From: Lytechinus pictus
Taxonomy: Eukaryota; Echinodermata; Echinoidea; Temnopleuroida; Toxopneustidae
NCBI RefSeq assembly: GCF_037042905.1
Contig: NC_087252.1
Coordinates: 28,448,994-28,512,993, forward strand
Reading direction: 5' to 3'
Length of the DNA stretch: 64,000 nt
Within the stretch, counting starts at the first letter, position 1, and each line of letters starts with the position of its first letter. Below the pieces are notes generated by a model. It had not been told where the DNA came from. It did no database searches and saw only the letters and a program-made list of their open reading frames with translations. The position numbers and the translations under genes were made by a program. Shown here piece after piece: positions 36,126 to 49,200 of this stretch.

Positions 36126-36432
36126 CCAGGGGCTGCGGAACGGTTTTCAAAGTGGGGGGGGGGGGGATGATTGAGCCAAAGGGGGAAGTTGTCCATGCAA
36201 AAAATCACAATCATATGGTCATTTTTACATTTTTGTACACGGTTTTGGAAAAAGGTGGGGGCTGAACCTGTCATCATATCACCATCATCATCAGTACCAT
36301 CACCTTCCTTCCTGGTTTTCTCCCTCCGCTGCTTTCGGAGATCAGCCCTATGAAGGCAATAGTATCCATAATAAATAATCATCCAGGGTTAAGAGTAGAC
36401 AGGACAAGTCGTAAAGATATAGTTCATGCAGT

Positions 36433-37087
36433 TTAATTATGGTTATATGCAGGTTCTGAGCATGTATCAATATATTTCAATCGACACATATGAAGTTTAT
36501 AGATAAAAAATAATGTCTTAAGAAGCAGGCAGTCTTTGATAGAGACTGGTGGATCAGATACAGGAGGAAGAAGTACAACACAAGTGAACAGAGTAGGGTT
36601 TGCTGAGTTATAAGAAGAGATCACATCTGGGTAGTCTTTCAGAGATTCATTGAGTAAAGAAATAAACTCAAAGCGAATTGAGTTGGAATGGGGACATGTG
36701 GCGATAAAGTGTTCTACTGTTTCGTCTGCACTAGTATGACAGTGCTGGCAGGTTGAGTCAGCGGTCTTAGCAATTTTTTTCAGTCTGGTTTGAAGAAGGT
36801 AGGTGGAAGAAAGAAGCTGTGCTCTCACTGTCAAGGCCTTTCTAATCAAGGAGGATGGAGGGTTTCTTGGGTAGAGGTCCTTGACGTCCATAGGCAGATT
36901 ACCTGCCCAGACTGAAAGACTGGCTTTCAAAAGGATGGTTTGCTCTAGATCCTCGTTGACATTTCTCCTCATTGCTATGTTGATGGTGCGCTTCCAAGTG
37001 TTGTATTGAGGTGGATCTGTAATTAGATCTACAAGTGGTGGGAGATGACACCATCGGCGTCATTGTCACTCTCAATCTCTTATGCAT
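36433..37087 (-). pseudogene. C-terminal fragment of a non-LTR retrotransposon polyprotein (zf-RVT region)
   Basis: The 179-codon frame (36433-36972) contains LIRKALTVRAQLLSSTYLLQ and, after KTADS, the cluster CQHCHTSADETVEHFIATCP. This CxxC-x(8)-H-x(4)-C pattern is the zinc-knuckle typical of the tail of many non-LTR reverse transcriptases. The frame stops at a natural terminus, but the reverse-transcriptase core is absent. A second frame (36899-37087) may be older upstream sequence. It lies just upstream of the ZNHIT2 start on the other strand. Confidence 0.75.
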
Positions 37088-37157
37088 CTGGCATGCATAG
37101 GGATTTTTTTAATTGAAACAAACTTTTATCATAAAATCATTCTGATTGCCCTTTAGG

Positions 37158-37173
37158 TCACTAGGTGGCGCTA
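37158..37173 (+). promoter_or_regulatory. CTCF-like motif just upstream of the ZNHIT2 start
   Basis: The sequence TCACTAGGTGGCGCTA closely resembles the metazoan CTCF core. It ends 7 bases before the ATG at 37181. No TATA box is evident nearby. Binding is an inference from the motif alone. Confidence 0.3.
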
Positions 37174-37180
37174 GTACAAG

Positions 37181-37281
37181 ATGGCAGCGCCCATGAACAA
37201 AGATGAATCTGGAGATCTGCGTTTGCGTGATGATATTCAAGAAAATGAAACAACTTTGGCGCAGACTCGAGTGTGTAACTT
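37181..37281 (+). CDS. ZNHIT2: ZNHIT2 exon 1
   Basis: Encodes MAAPMNKDESGDLRL through TRVCN and two bases of the next codon, ending at a GTAAGT donor. It supplies only the first zinc ligand, Cys32. Confidence 0.9.
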
Positions 37282-40200
37282 GTAAGTCTCATCATAACTT
37301 GTCAAAATGTGTCATTTAATTCTCAATAGTCTAGGAATAAACTCTGAAAATGTTGACACGCTTGAGCTTTATTGAACAACGTTGAGGAGGTTCAGTCCCA
37401 TGTGTGGAAATCTATGTAAGCTCAATAAAGGACTGTCAATTTTCAATTTCACTAGCTTAGTAACATGCTCAGTACTCCTCTAAATTTACAGGAATTCTAC
37501 CCTTTAAATCCACCTTAGAGTCTATTTATCAATTCTTTTTTAAAATTGAAATTCACTATTCTCGGTGAGATAGTATTACTAATGAGTATTAGTAGTGTCA
37601 GTGAGTAACACTCTAGGCAACACCGCAATACTTACCCGTGTTAATAAACTGGGACTCCACTCACGCGCATTTGGGCCGCCCTAGCTTAGAACTAAAGTTT
37701 ATTATCTAGAAATTGTTAAACTATACTGATAAAATATATTTCATTAAATAGCTTGATACTGTTTGATCGGTACTCACCGGTTCTTTTGTTGCATTTTCAG
37801 CCCTATTCTCACAATTCTTGGGAAATATTCGCGACAAATCTTGTCGCCATAGACAGCTACATGTCCATCTTTATTTATAAATGGAGCGCCCTTTACGATA
37901 GTTGTTAATGCCGCGGAGAAATCGTTAGGCATTTTGGCCTGTGTTCAAGGCGTAGCTGTTCTATTTTTTTTATAGGTATGAGATCGAAATCACAGCGAGT
38001 ATTTACACTCTTCCATAATGATTCCGAAAGGGAGGCGCAACACCCCCCACCCACATGGGCGCAAATTCCAGGGGGACATGTCCCCCTCACCTAGAATAGT
38101 AGGGGGGCACATTATGAAATGTCATCCCCCTACTATTTTTGGTCTTTTCATTCAAAATCGAAATAAAATATGTATTTTGGAAGAGACGATCTTACTTTTG
38201 GGGTGCCCTTTTTTTTTGCTTGTTTGCTTATCAAATTTCTTTTGGTCAAGATGACCTTCTTTTGGGGGTGATAAACCTTCTTTTTTGTTTTTGTTTGTTT
38301 GTTTTTTTCTTGTCAAATTTTCCAGCCCCTGGTCCCGGCTACCTTTGGGGAGAGATTTCCGCCCTTGCCTAACAGTACACTTGATATTGTTTGCGAATCT
38401 GCGTGGGCGTCGGGGGCTGGGGGATGAGGAAAAGCGGTGAGACGAGAAAAAAAAATAGAAGGAAAAAGAGGACAGAAAAAAAGTGAACGAAAGATAAATT
38501 AATGGAAAATAAAAGGGAGGAGAAAATAGTGAGAAAAGTGATGGGTAGGTCGAGATTTTATGTGTCCGTGCAAAAAGAAATGAGCAGAGGTTAAGATGTT
38601 GTCTGTTTGGGCAAATGTCTGTCTGTTTGTTGGACTGGCGCCTGTTGCAAAAATTATTGAGCTGATGGAATCAGAAAGTTCCAACTGCTTCATGTCAATC
38701 CGACAGTGACAGGATATTAAGCGGTTGTAGGTATGAATCACGCTCTAAAACTGTGTTCTTTATTAAAAAGTTGTCCTTCATATTCATTTTCGCAAAAGAA
38801 TATCAAGTTTTCAATTAATTGTCTATAGTTATCCTGTTTATGATAAAAATACTTAGAAATTGGGTTAGGTTAGGGTTATCAAATTATCGGGGCAGAAAAT
38901 ATATTTTTTCAGTTCGCGCGTCGAGCTGGCATTAGTGATTATGTTTTTAATGACATTCATTCTATTCACAGCAATATATTATTAAACATAGCCACTACCA
39001 CCATCATTATCATCATCATCATCATCATCATCACCGCCACCATCACCACCACCATCATCATCACCAAGATAATTTTCATCATCATCATCTTTTTTTTTTT
39101 TTCTTATTTTTTCCCCTTCCCTTCTTCTTTTTTTCCTTCCTATTTTCCTCCCTTTTTAGAGGGGCACACCACCAAATAAATATGTTTGTTGTTGTTGTAT
39201 ATAAGTTGGCGGATGCCTCATGAAATGAAATAAAAGAGAAAATAAGGAAATGGAAAAAGTAAGAAGAAGGATAAGAAGAAAAAAAGAAAGCCAAACAAAC
39301 AAGACAAAATAATATAAAAATTTCGTAATAAAGTCAGTCAGTTTAATAATTATGTTTTCAATGAAATGAGACATAAATGAATTGAAACAAGTAAAAAGGG
39401 CTACATCATAGTTAAAAGAAATAGAGGGAAGCTCCGAGACAATAAAAAGTGTAAAAAAAATCAGAAAAGACTTTGAAACACTCTGAACACGAGTATAATA
39501 TAAAAAAAAAAATTGGGAATAAGCGAGGACAAGTAGCTGAGGGACCCCCCCCCCTCTCTCTCTAGTTATTTACTCAAACTCGCATATACAAGAGAAGAAA
39601 TTCTTACTAATCAAAATATTGCGAGCAAATAGCATGAGCTGACATTTTTTTAAATATTCAAAATTGATAGAGAGACACATTTTGAACAATTCATGATACA
39701 TAATAATCATTCATTATAGCTACCAATCGGATTGCGACAAGATCTGAGAATTAGAAATTCATTAAAAGCATAAAATTGTATAACAATAAAATAAGACGGG
39801 CGCAACGCATGAGCTAAAGCTTTATATACCAATTAAAAATTTGGACATTTTTAGCGCTTTCGGTAGTCATGAAAAAGATTCATATTTCATGAAAGCTCAA
39901 ATCCCGAGGAGGAATATTTTTTATTAATTGACTTAAAAAAGGCTGTTCTAATTAAGCCCCATTTAATATTTGATTACAAGTCTCGTTAAACAGTAAAAAA
40001 GGAAAAAATAAAGCATATTGTGTTCCTCAATTCTCTTTCTCTTTAACCTTATTTTTTTTTTTTTTTTTTTTGGGGGGGAGGTATTTTGGTTTAAAAAAAA
40101 AGAGAAAAAACGATAATTGCTGGCTAGTGGGTGTATAGTGGTAGGGACACCCCGCCCCCCACCCCCCCCCCCCCCGTAGTTACGCAAACATGGGACCAAA

Positions 40201-43200
40201 TGATCCTACTTGTTCCAAGGCGAAACTTGTGCAATCAATTAAATGTTATTTTTGAGAAAATTAAAGCTTGCGCTGTTTAAATTCAATCTCTTTCACCTAA
40301 ATTTGCGATGAATGCTAGCATTATGAAATATATAATTATCAACGTCTGGCGAAAAGAATAACCAACCGATCAGCTGACGAGAACGCGTATCACGTGATCT
40401 GCATATCAGCTTCGATCGCAAGTCAGAAGTGAAGAGCAACTGGCAATAAAATCTGGAAAAAGTCGTCAAAATGTAAGTTCCCCTTCATTTCTTTCAATTT
40501 TTTTTTATTGCTAACAATGCTTTAACTTTCTTAAACAAAAATTTAATGAATAGACAGTACGATAGTTCGTACTTGTGTTATAATACACAAATAATCATCT
40601 TCACAAAGATTTCTGACACAAAATACTACAGATGTCGCCTATGAGGTCCATACATGTAATGTTTGGACCTCATTGGTACTAGGAGTGGTGAGTAAAGTAA
40701 CCAGCCGGCGCGGGATCAGGCACTCCTAGTACCAATGAGGTCCAACATTACATGTATGGACCTCATAGGCGACATCAGTAGTATTTTTGGTTAGAAATCT
40801 CTGAGAACAGGATATTTATATATTATATCACAAGTACAAGCTATATTCCTTTCTCTTATTTAAATTATAATTTTATAGTGTAAATGCATTGTTAGCAACA
40901 ACAAAAAATGAAAGAAATGAAGGGGAACTTACATTTTCACGGCTTTTTCCTGATTTTCTGGGCAGCTGCTCTTCTCTTCTGACTCGCGATCGAAGCTGAT
41001 ATGAAGATCACGTGATTCGCGTTCTCGTCAGCTGATCGGTTGGTTATTCTTTTCGTCAGACGTTAATAATATATATTTTATAATGCTAGCATTCATCGCT
41101 AATTTAGGTGAAAGAGATTGAAGTTAAACAGCGCCAGGTCGGAATCATAATTATTTTGGAAGAGTGTATTTATACACTCGATCTCATACCTGACGTAGAC
41201 GGCGCTATTCAACAAATGCACAATCTTCAATATAAAAAATAAAACAGAAAGAACGCCTTGAACACATGCCAAAATGCCTAACGATTTCTCCGCGGCATTA
41301 ACAACTATCGTAAAGGGCGCTCCATTTATCAATAAAGATGGATGCTAAGCTGTCTATGGCGACAAAATTTGCCGCAAATATTTACGAAGAATTGTGAGAA
41401 ATGGTCTGAAAATGCAACAAAAGAACCGGTGAGTACCGATTAAACATTATCAATTTATTTAATAGAACATATTTAATGACTACAATGTAACAATTTCTAG
41501 ATAATATTGCTTAGTTCTAAGCTAGGGCGGCCCAAATGCGCGTGAGTGGAGTCCCAGTTTATTAGCACGGGTAAGTATTGGGGTGTCGCCTAGAGTGGGA
41601 TCAGGCTGGAGCTCCGGCTCGCAAAGCGGGCTGGATGGAGGGAGTGGAGCCCAGACCACGGAACCGGCGGTACTCCGTAGTCTTCTTTTTCTTCCAGAGT
41701 AAGTGCTGCTTCAAGGGGATAAAGATAAACGCACTGGTCGTCATGGTTGTGTGTGCATGTGTGTAACTTTTCACATACCGGTACCGGTACATTTAATTTA
41801 TTTCATAATATAAAATAAATTAAGTTGTTGTAGTGCAGTTGCGAATATATACCTGTGTAAGTAAAATCATTCTTGTTTGTGATGTTTACTTCTGCATCCC
41901 ACTCAAGAAGGCTTTGAAGGCATCAACAGAGGGGTAAATGAATGGATCCTGTCGGAGGTTGTTCCAGTCCTTGCAGGTTCTTGGGAAGAAGCATACAGTA
42001 GGCATGACTGTTGCAATGGGGTATCCTAAATCAAGATCTGTGTCCCCGAGGCCTAGTTGCCCATACTATGGTTAGCAGACACGGGTTCCCACCATGTTAG
42101 GGGTAGCAAAAATGCCCCCCCCCCAAAAAAAAAAAAAAAAAAAAATTATGCACCCACCTCAATTGTATGGATGAAGGTCAATCTTGAGGCAGAATCCTGA
42201 CATCGAGGCAGATACCGGACCCTCGAAAAAGGGGAAAGTTACGCCGCGTTCATTCTCTCGCTTTCAAAATTGCAAACAAAATGGTCGACCGATACCGAGG
42301 CTAGAAAATGAATATTCATGATGTAGAGTAGAGATAGGGGAAAATTTCCCTTTTTTCGCACTCCACACATGCACCCTAGCCTCGGTATTGGAATTCCCTG
42401 ATCTCTACGTCATGAATATTCATTTCCTAGCCTCGGTATCGGTCGACCAGCGTGTCGAACGTGGTAACCAATGATAGATTCCCCTAAAAACTCCCCATAT
42501 TCCACATTCATTTTTTGAAAAACAAAGATCTAATCCTTTTTTTTAACGTTTATACACCTTATGCATATTTTGAAATTAAAAAGAGGAAAAGTGAGAGGTT
42601 TCTTACCAGACGAATCACCTTCTTGCAACTCTAAAGTCTTCCCATGTTTCGTGATGCAATGGGTTTGACTCTTGACTCACTTTGTGATGATGTATCTACT
42701 ATGACATGTGCTATGAGTATGTGGCACCGTTTGTTGAACAATTTATAGACAACTTATTATTTAACAAATAATTATTCACAGAAATTTTACATTTTAGTTA
42801 TAAATAATTACTATAATATAAATTAAAAATTGAATTTCAGTTGGCGGAGCAGGATTTGGGGGCTAATTCTTTTGTTTGAAGGGCTCCTTTTTAGGGGTAA
42901 AAAGTAATTGTGCAGTAAATGCAAATATTCTTCTGTCACACTTTATAATATTGATTTTCTAAATAATCTTGAATATTGTTTGGAACAGATCTTTGGGTGA
43001 CTCTAGAAAGAATGTTCGCCTCACAGCATGCATTTTTTGGAAATTTTAGGGGCGTTTTGGGCAGTCGTCGGGGCAAAATCGCCCGTCGCCCTTGTGTATT
43101 CTTATGCTGGTATGTCAGTACAGCATAATGTTAGAGCTTTGACCTGATGCTTGCACCATGAGACCTTAAAGGGATGGTCCAGGCTGGATATATTCATATC

Positions 43201-46200
43201 TAAATAAATAGAGTAAAATTCACAGAGAAAAATGCTGAAAATTTGATCAAAATCGGATAACAAATAACAAAGTAAATTGAATTTGTAAGATTTGCATTAC
43301 CGGTACTCCGGTGAAACAGATCTAGGCATGTCTTCATGAATATTCATTAGGTGGGCTGATGATGTCATATTCCCACTTGTTCTTTTGTATTTTATTATAT
43401 GAAATTAGGTTTATTCAAAATTTCCTCCCAAGAACTAAAAAAATAGGATTGACAACTGATTAAGTGCATTAGTTATTTATTGCCGCAACTTATTTCATCA
43501 TAAAAGAGACACATCATTTTAATACACATGTATGAAAAAAAAGAAACAATTATGATTTCATGTAATAACATAAGGAAAAGGAAAGTGGGGATGTGACATC
43601 ATCAGCCCACCTAATGAATATTCATGACGATGTGCATATAACTGTTTTCACAAAATATTGATAAACTTTAAAATTCAATAACTTTGTAATAAACTTGTTA
43701 TCCGATTTTGATGAAATTTTCAGCATTTTGCTCTGCGAATCTTACTCTATTTATTTAGATATAAATATTTTCAGCCCGGACCATCCCTCAAAGCAATTGA
43801 ATGCAGGATTTAGGGTTCGAGAGGCTTTAAACCTTTACTCTATCTCTGCCTCACTTGTTCACTGCACCCACCTTGCCCGTAGTGAATCTACAATGTACAT
43901 GTAGGTCTATGCAACATACAACACACATTTTAAAAATTCTTTAAAATATCACTTTTGTAACCGAAAATACTCGGTTCCATACAGTCATGATTTTGTTTTC
44001 ATCATTGATTTTGGGATCATTCTTTTATATTCACCATAGTGCTCAAAACCTTTAATTTTGAGCATATTTTTGCGTTGGCTCTCTATTAGTGGAAAGTAGA
44101 GTTGGTCTAAATTGTCACCAAACAATCTCTCATTTTAATTTAGAAAAAAAAATAAAAAGTTAAAAGAATTCAATTTACTTCAGAGCCAAGTTATATGATG
44201 GACAGCTGTAATAGAAACTGACAGTGTCCAAAAAATCAGGCATTTATCCCCAAGAACAAGAGAAAATAAGCCAAACATTATCAACCTTTTTTCACCTCAT
44301 CATAATTTTTTGATGTGTGCTCTGATTCATGCTTATTTTTCATATTGTACATGTAGACTAGGTAGAATTCATGCCATTTTTGAGGATAACTGGACATATT
44401 ACCTATTGAATATAGATCACTTTACACATATCAAAATATCTATCCGAATGATTCCTATGTTGATTGTGTACATTTGTATGCAAGTATATATATGTATATG
44501 TATGTGTGTATGTATATAATATGTGTGTATATGTGTATGTATGTATAATTATGTGTATGTATATACATATCACCTGCATGCTTATCACTCCCTTCTATTA
44601 TTTATGTCATGATGCATTTACTATTTATAAGTAGACATAAGTTGTTTCTCTTTTTGACGAAATACTATTTTATTTTTGTTTATCTGCTTATATTCCTTGA
44701 ATTGTATATTTGTTTTGTATTATTTTGTACTTCTTGTTTTGAACAAAATATTGGCGAATGCCAGTGACGTTCTAATAAATTCTATTCCATTCAATTTACA
44801 TAAGCTTTCAGTTTTATTAGTTGCCCAATACTGGAACATGTATTTGAGGATTTTATTTGGTTTTATGAAATGAAGAATAACAAAATCACAATTTTTTTTT
44901 GTCTCACAAAGGTGCGTGAAAGTCCAGGCATCATACACCTGCCCAAGATGCAACATTTCCTATTGCTCCCTCGCCTGTTACAAGAGCGAGAAACATTCCG
45001 ATTGCTCCGAGTCGTTCTACAAAAACAACTTCATCCAGGCGCTGAAAGAAACCAAAGGAAGGTATGTTGCTGCACTAGGTACTCATATCACAGTGACACT
45101 TTATGACCCATCTTTGGTTGGACTTGATAGTCTTACAAAGAGTTGCGATTGATCCGATCAATCGCAACTATGGGAACTTTTGAAAGCCATCAACATCAAC
45201 ATCTATTATGCATGTTTGTTCAAAATATTTTCTAAGTATGATGTATATTCATGCATTAATTGTTTTCTTGAAAATTTACTGTGCTTCTCTTTGTTTACAA
45301 AAGACATTGTGCAAATTATGACCCTGATAGATTTCCATAGAGTTACTATTGATTGTATCAATCGAAGCTCTTTGTAAGACGGGGGCCCTGAATTTGTAGC
45401 AATTTGATAGTTATCCTTTCTAATGTTGGCATGATGAGAAGGATCTAAAAGTGCTTCTTTGAATCAATATGAATTAAAGAATGAATGTTAATTCATTTAA
45501 AAGCCTATATCAAAATGATACAAAGTGCTGTTTCCATGAGTAATGGTTTGAGAAACCCTATGAAGAAAGGCTTTATGAGTTGGGCTGGGAAAAACCAAAT
45601 TTAATGATCGACACGGGATTACATGAGTAAAGTCAATAAAGGCTTATACATATACTGTGTTGTTCCTGAAAGTCAAATAATTGACCTCGTATTTATTCAG
45701 CCAATGCATTCTTTTTCAAGAAAGGCAATCTTTTTAATTTACTAGATGTTTATTATGAAAGCATAATTATTCTTTTTGAGCCACTGCGTTTAAAATTAAA
45801 ATTGTATTATCACATTCCTGCCGATAGCTCTGATGACAAAAAGGCTGTGCTGGAGATGCTTTCCAGGCTTGACGCAGAAGAAATTGGTAATGACAGCGAT
45901 GATGATGATGATGTAGATGAAAGTGAAGGGACTGAAAGTCTGGAGAAAAGACTAGCTGGTCTCGATCTTGGTAAGAAAGGTTCCTCATATCCCCTCTCAT
46001 CTTGGCCTTGTAAAACAAAGCTTTGCGATCGATCGTAGTGGGATTTTTACGCTTGATTAAATTGATCAATGTGTGCAATGAAATATTCAAATCAACAGTA
46101 AGATCTATTTCTAATATGTGTGTTACAGGATGCAGGCTGTTAACTCTTTGCTCTCTCCAAAGGCTACTGGATTACTTTCATTGGTAGTGTGGCCAACTAT

Positions 46201-49200
46201 ATACAACTGAAGAGATACCCTATCAAAATAACTTAGTTCTCCTTGTTTTACTGGGAGCTACATGTCCAACTCACAAGTTTTTATAAACTTTTCAGTAGTT
46301 TCCGTTTTTCTCTCATACATGTCATTTTCATTCTTGTTGATATTGCATATTGAAAATAAATGAATTAAACCGAACTGAACTGATTTACTCAAAATGAACG
46401 ATCATGGACTTGGGTAGTCCTTAGACTTATACTCAGAGTGCATGTGATGCGTACCCCATCCCTCCCTTTGAACTGTTGAAGGTCATACGTTTTTATCTTG
46501 TAATTAGAGTAAGTCTATGACAATATTATTTTGTAATTACAATTCTTCAGACAATGAGCCTGATAAAGTGTGGGAGAAGTTGACGAAGCAAGAGAGGCAA
46601 GAGTTTGAAGAGGTCGTGCGTGCGGGAGCTTTGGGATCTATGCTGGAACAATGGACCCCCTGGTGGACCAAGCATGTAAGTAATCTGTTCTTAATACAAA
46701 TAATAATAATTAAACAGTTCTTGTATTGTGTATATCACACTATGATATGCATTTCTTTGCACTTCCGAAGGACGTGGACACTATTACCCTGGCTTTTAGC
46801 CTTACCAAGGAGGTTTCAAATGAGATGGAGTAACAGCATATAAAATCTCTTTGAACAAGATTAAAAGCCGCCAGCAGAAAGTATGTCAGGCATGCACTTT
46901 GCTCAACATCTCTTGCAATTGTGTAGACAAATGATTCCCGCATGACTCGCAGCTATAGGTCATACATAAAGGGAAATATGCTTTTGTGATGATAATTACT
47001 TTTTCGCGGCATCTTCATGATCTTGGTCTGGTTATATGAGTAGTACATAATTCGGGGCATGCGAAAATAAACTATGCAATATGTCCTGAAATATGACTCA
47101 AATTTGCTCGACTGGGCATGTGCGGGCACTCATCTGGCATATACAGTAATGAACAACAATATTCCACCGACCACATTTGAAATTTTATTTGCTGCAAACG
47201 ATTGGAAAAGTGTTAAAATCTGGTTTCAGTAAAGGTCAAATTCTTTCTTTTTTCACCAATTAAAGGTTAATTGATATAGTCTGGGCAAATATCTCGTCGT
47301 AATAGTGCTTGGTTATATATGTTTTGTCATGCATTCAAATTTCAGTTTGTTTATTAATATGAAAGATGGAAAATTGATACAAATGGATATTCGTAAAATT
47401 TCACCCCTCTGATTTCTTCACTGAAACTGGCGGCTTCGAAGGCGGACATCAAAAGGGTCCTTATTGCCGTTCTTTCTTTGTGCTTCTTTAGAAATGAACA
47501 TCTGCTTGAATAAATTTGTTGCCTGTTGGAACTCCAGTCATAGAATCTTCTTGGCCTTACAGCCTTACAGCGCACAAGCATTTGAAGGAGTGAATTCCTG
47601 CCAAGTACCCATTTACCTTAACACCTGGGATGTGTGCAGCATAATGTGTATACATTTCTCTTGCTGAGGGAAATAATGGCATGGTTCAGATTTGAACCCA
47701 TGAACTCTTGTTTCAAAGTTCAGGGACCAATCCACTGGACCACAATGCTCAAATTATGCAAGATTCTGGGTGCATAGGGTCAAATAAAGAGATTCAATAA
47801 CTTCCTGAAACCATGACCTGAAGCATAAATTTTGACTGCATGCAGTTGAGAATTCTTCTAGTTTTAACCCTAATTTACCAGGGCTATTTTGGGAGCTTAA
47901 AGTCCAAGGGGGGGGGGGGGCCTTTTAGGCCCCTTCCCCTTAAGATCTCGGCCGTGGATCGCGACAAAAATTTGCACGAAGGTAGAGAATGGCATAATCT
48001 ACGCCATTGCATTCTAAATTGCAAAAAAAAAATCATATGCTAATTTATTCAAGAAATCATACGGTTTGCTCTATTTCACTAAACAATGCTCCTAGAAAGC
48101 TACTTTTTTGTGAGAATATTCTGTGTGGCATTCATAACAACTACAAAAAAAAGAGAAAATTTCTACCAAAATTAATGTCTGATATATTTCATTGTTTTTA
48201 CAATTTCTTTTGTAATTCTTTGTTTTTTCATCTTCTTATTTTTGCCACAACACCGCCCCAGGACCGGGAACTCATCAGTGAGGTAGAGGAGGAAACACAC
48301 AAGAAGAAAGGGTCAAAGGTCACCACCTCTGACCCTCCCATGCTGCTAGACTCTGTCCCCAGGCTTTCTGAGCTGCTCAAGACACCACCATCGCCTCTCA
48401 TGGTCTTCAATATGATCAATGTGCTGTATCCTTTTACATTATTTTGAAGTTTTGGAAAAACGCAATCTTAGTTCATGACTGTAGGTTACATAAAGCTTTG
48501 TACACACCATCCAGTTCAAGTTCATTGTAGACAGTGGATTAATTTCGAGGTGAATATTGTTCTTATCTTTAAAAAATTGTATCCATGGGGAAGTGTTTTC
48601 ATTCAAATTTCTGTCAGTTTGGAGGTTAAATGCTTTGCCGTATGTAATAAGATCCTGTCCATCAGTAGAAACGTTCAAACTTAAACTAAAAACCTATCTG
48701 TTCAAATAATTCCCATACATTTCTTTACCCCCTTATCTAATTTTGTTCTCAAGCATCTCACCAGCTCTTAATTGCAGCGCAGTAGAATATATGCACATAG
48801 TTTCTGCGCTATATAAATCAGTATATATTATATAATATTATTATTAAATTCATGAAAAAAAACAACTTAATATGTATATGACAGTTCAGCAGTACCCTCA
48901 ATTTGAAGCTATCACCTCTGAGCAAGTATATTCTTCAATGAAGGCAGTTGCCTAGAACAAAAAGTTTTTGGGGACTTCTTAAATGATTCAACAATTGGGG
49001 ATCGTCTTTATGTATTAGAGGGAGTTTGTTCCATTCCATTGAGGATGCAACAGTGAAGGTTCTATCTCCGGTCTGTTTTCAGTTAGTTGGATGTGTGTTA
49101 ATATCAGTGGGTCTTCGGAGGATCTTGTTCTTCTACCTGGGACATAAATTTCTAAACAATCGGGCAAATATTTTGGGGCTAAGTTATTGAGTGATTTGCG

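Larger units (their letters stand above)
37609..41597. repeat. Large interrupted palindrome in ZNHIT2 intron 1
   Basis: Left arm 37609-38027 plus 40270-40700; right arm about 40715-41597 is the reverse complement of the two left parts in order. The outer ends cactctaggc and gcctagagtg mirror each other. The centre is about 30 unpaired bases near 40708. A 2.24-kb segment (38028-40269) interrupts the left arm only, because attccga and gcgctgttt are nearly adjacent in the right arm. The arms differ at many bases, so this is not an assembly fold. I count about 850 paired bases per arm. Confidence 0.85.

Noticed and set aside
41099..41332. 77-codon minus-strand frame LINGAPFTIVVNAAEKSLG
   Set aside because: Opposite-strand shadow of the exon-like frame in the right palindrome arm.
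48007..48261. Upstream part of the 146-codon frame containing ZNHIT2 exon 5
   Set aside because: Sequence before 48262 is a repeat fragment and T-rich intron; only the part after the AG is coding.
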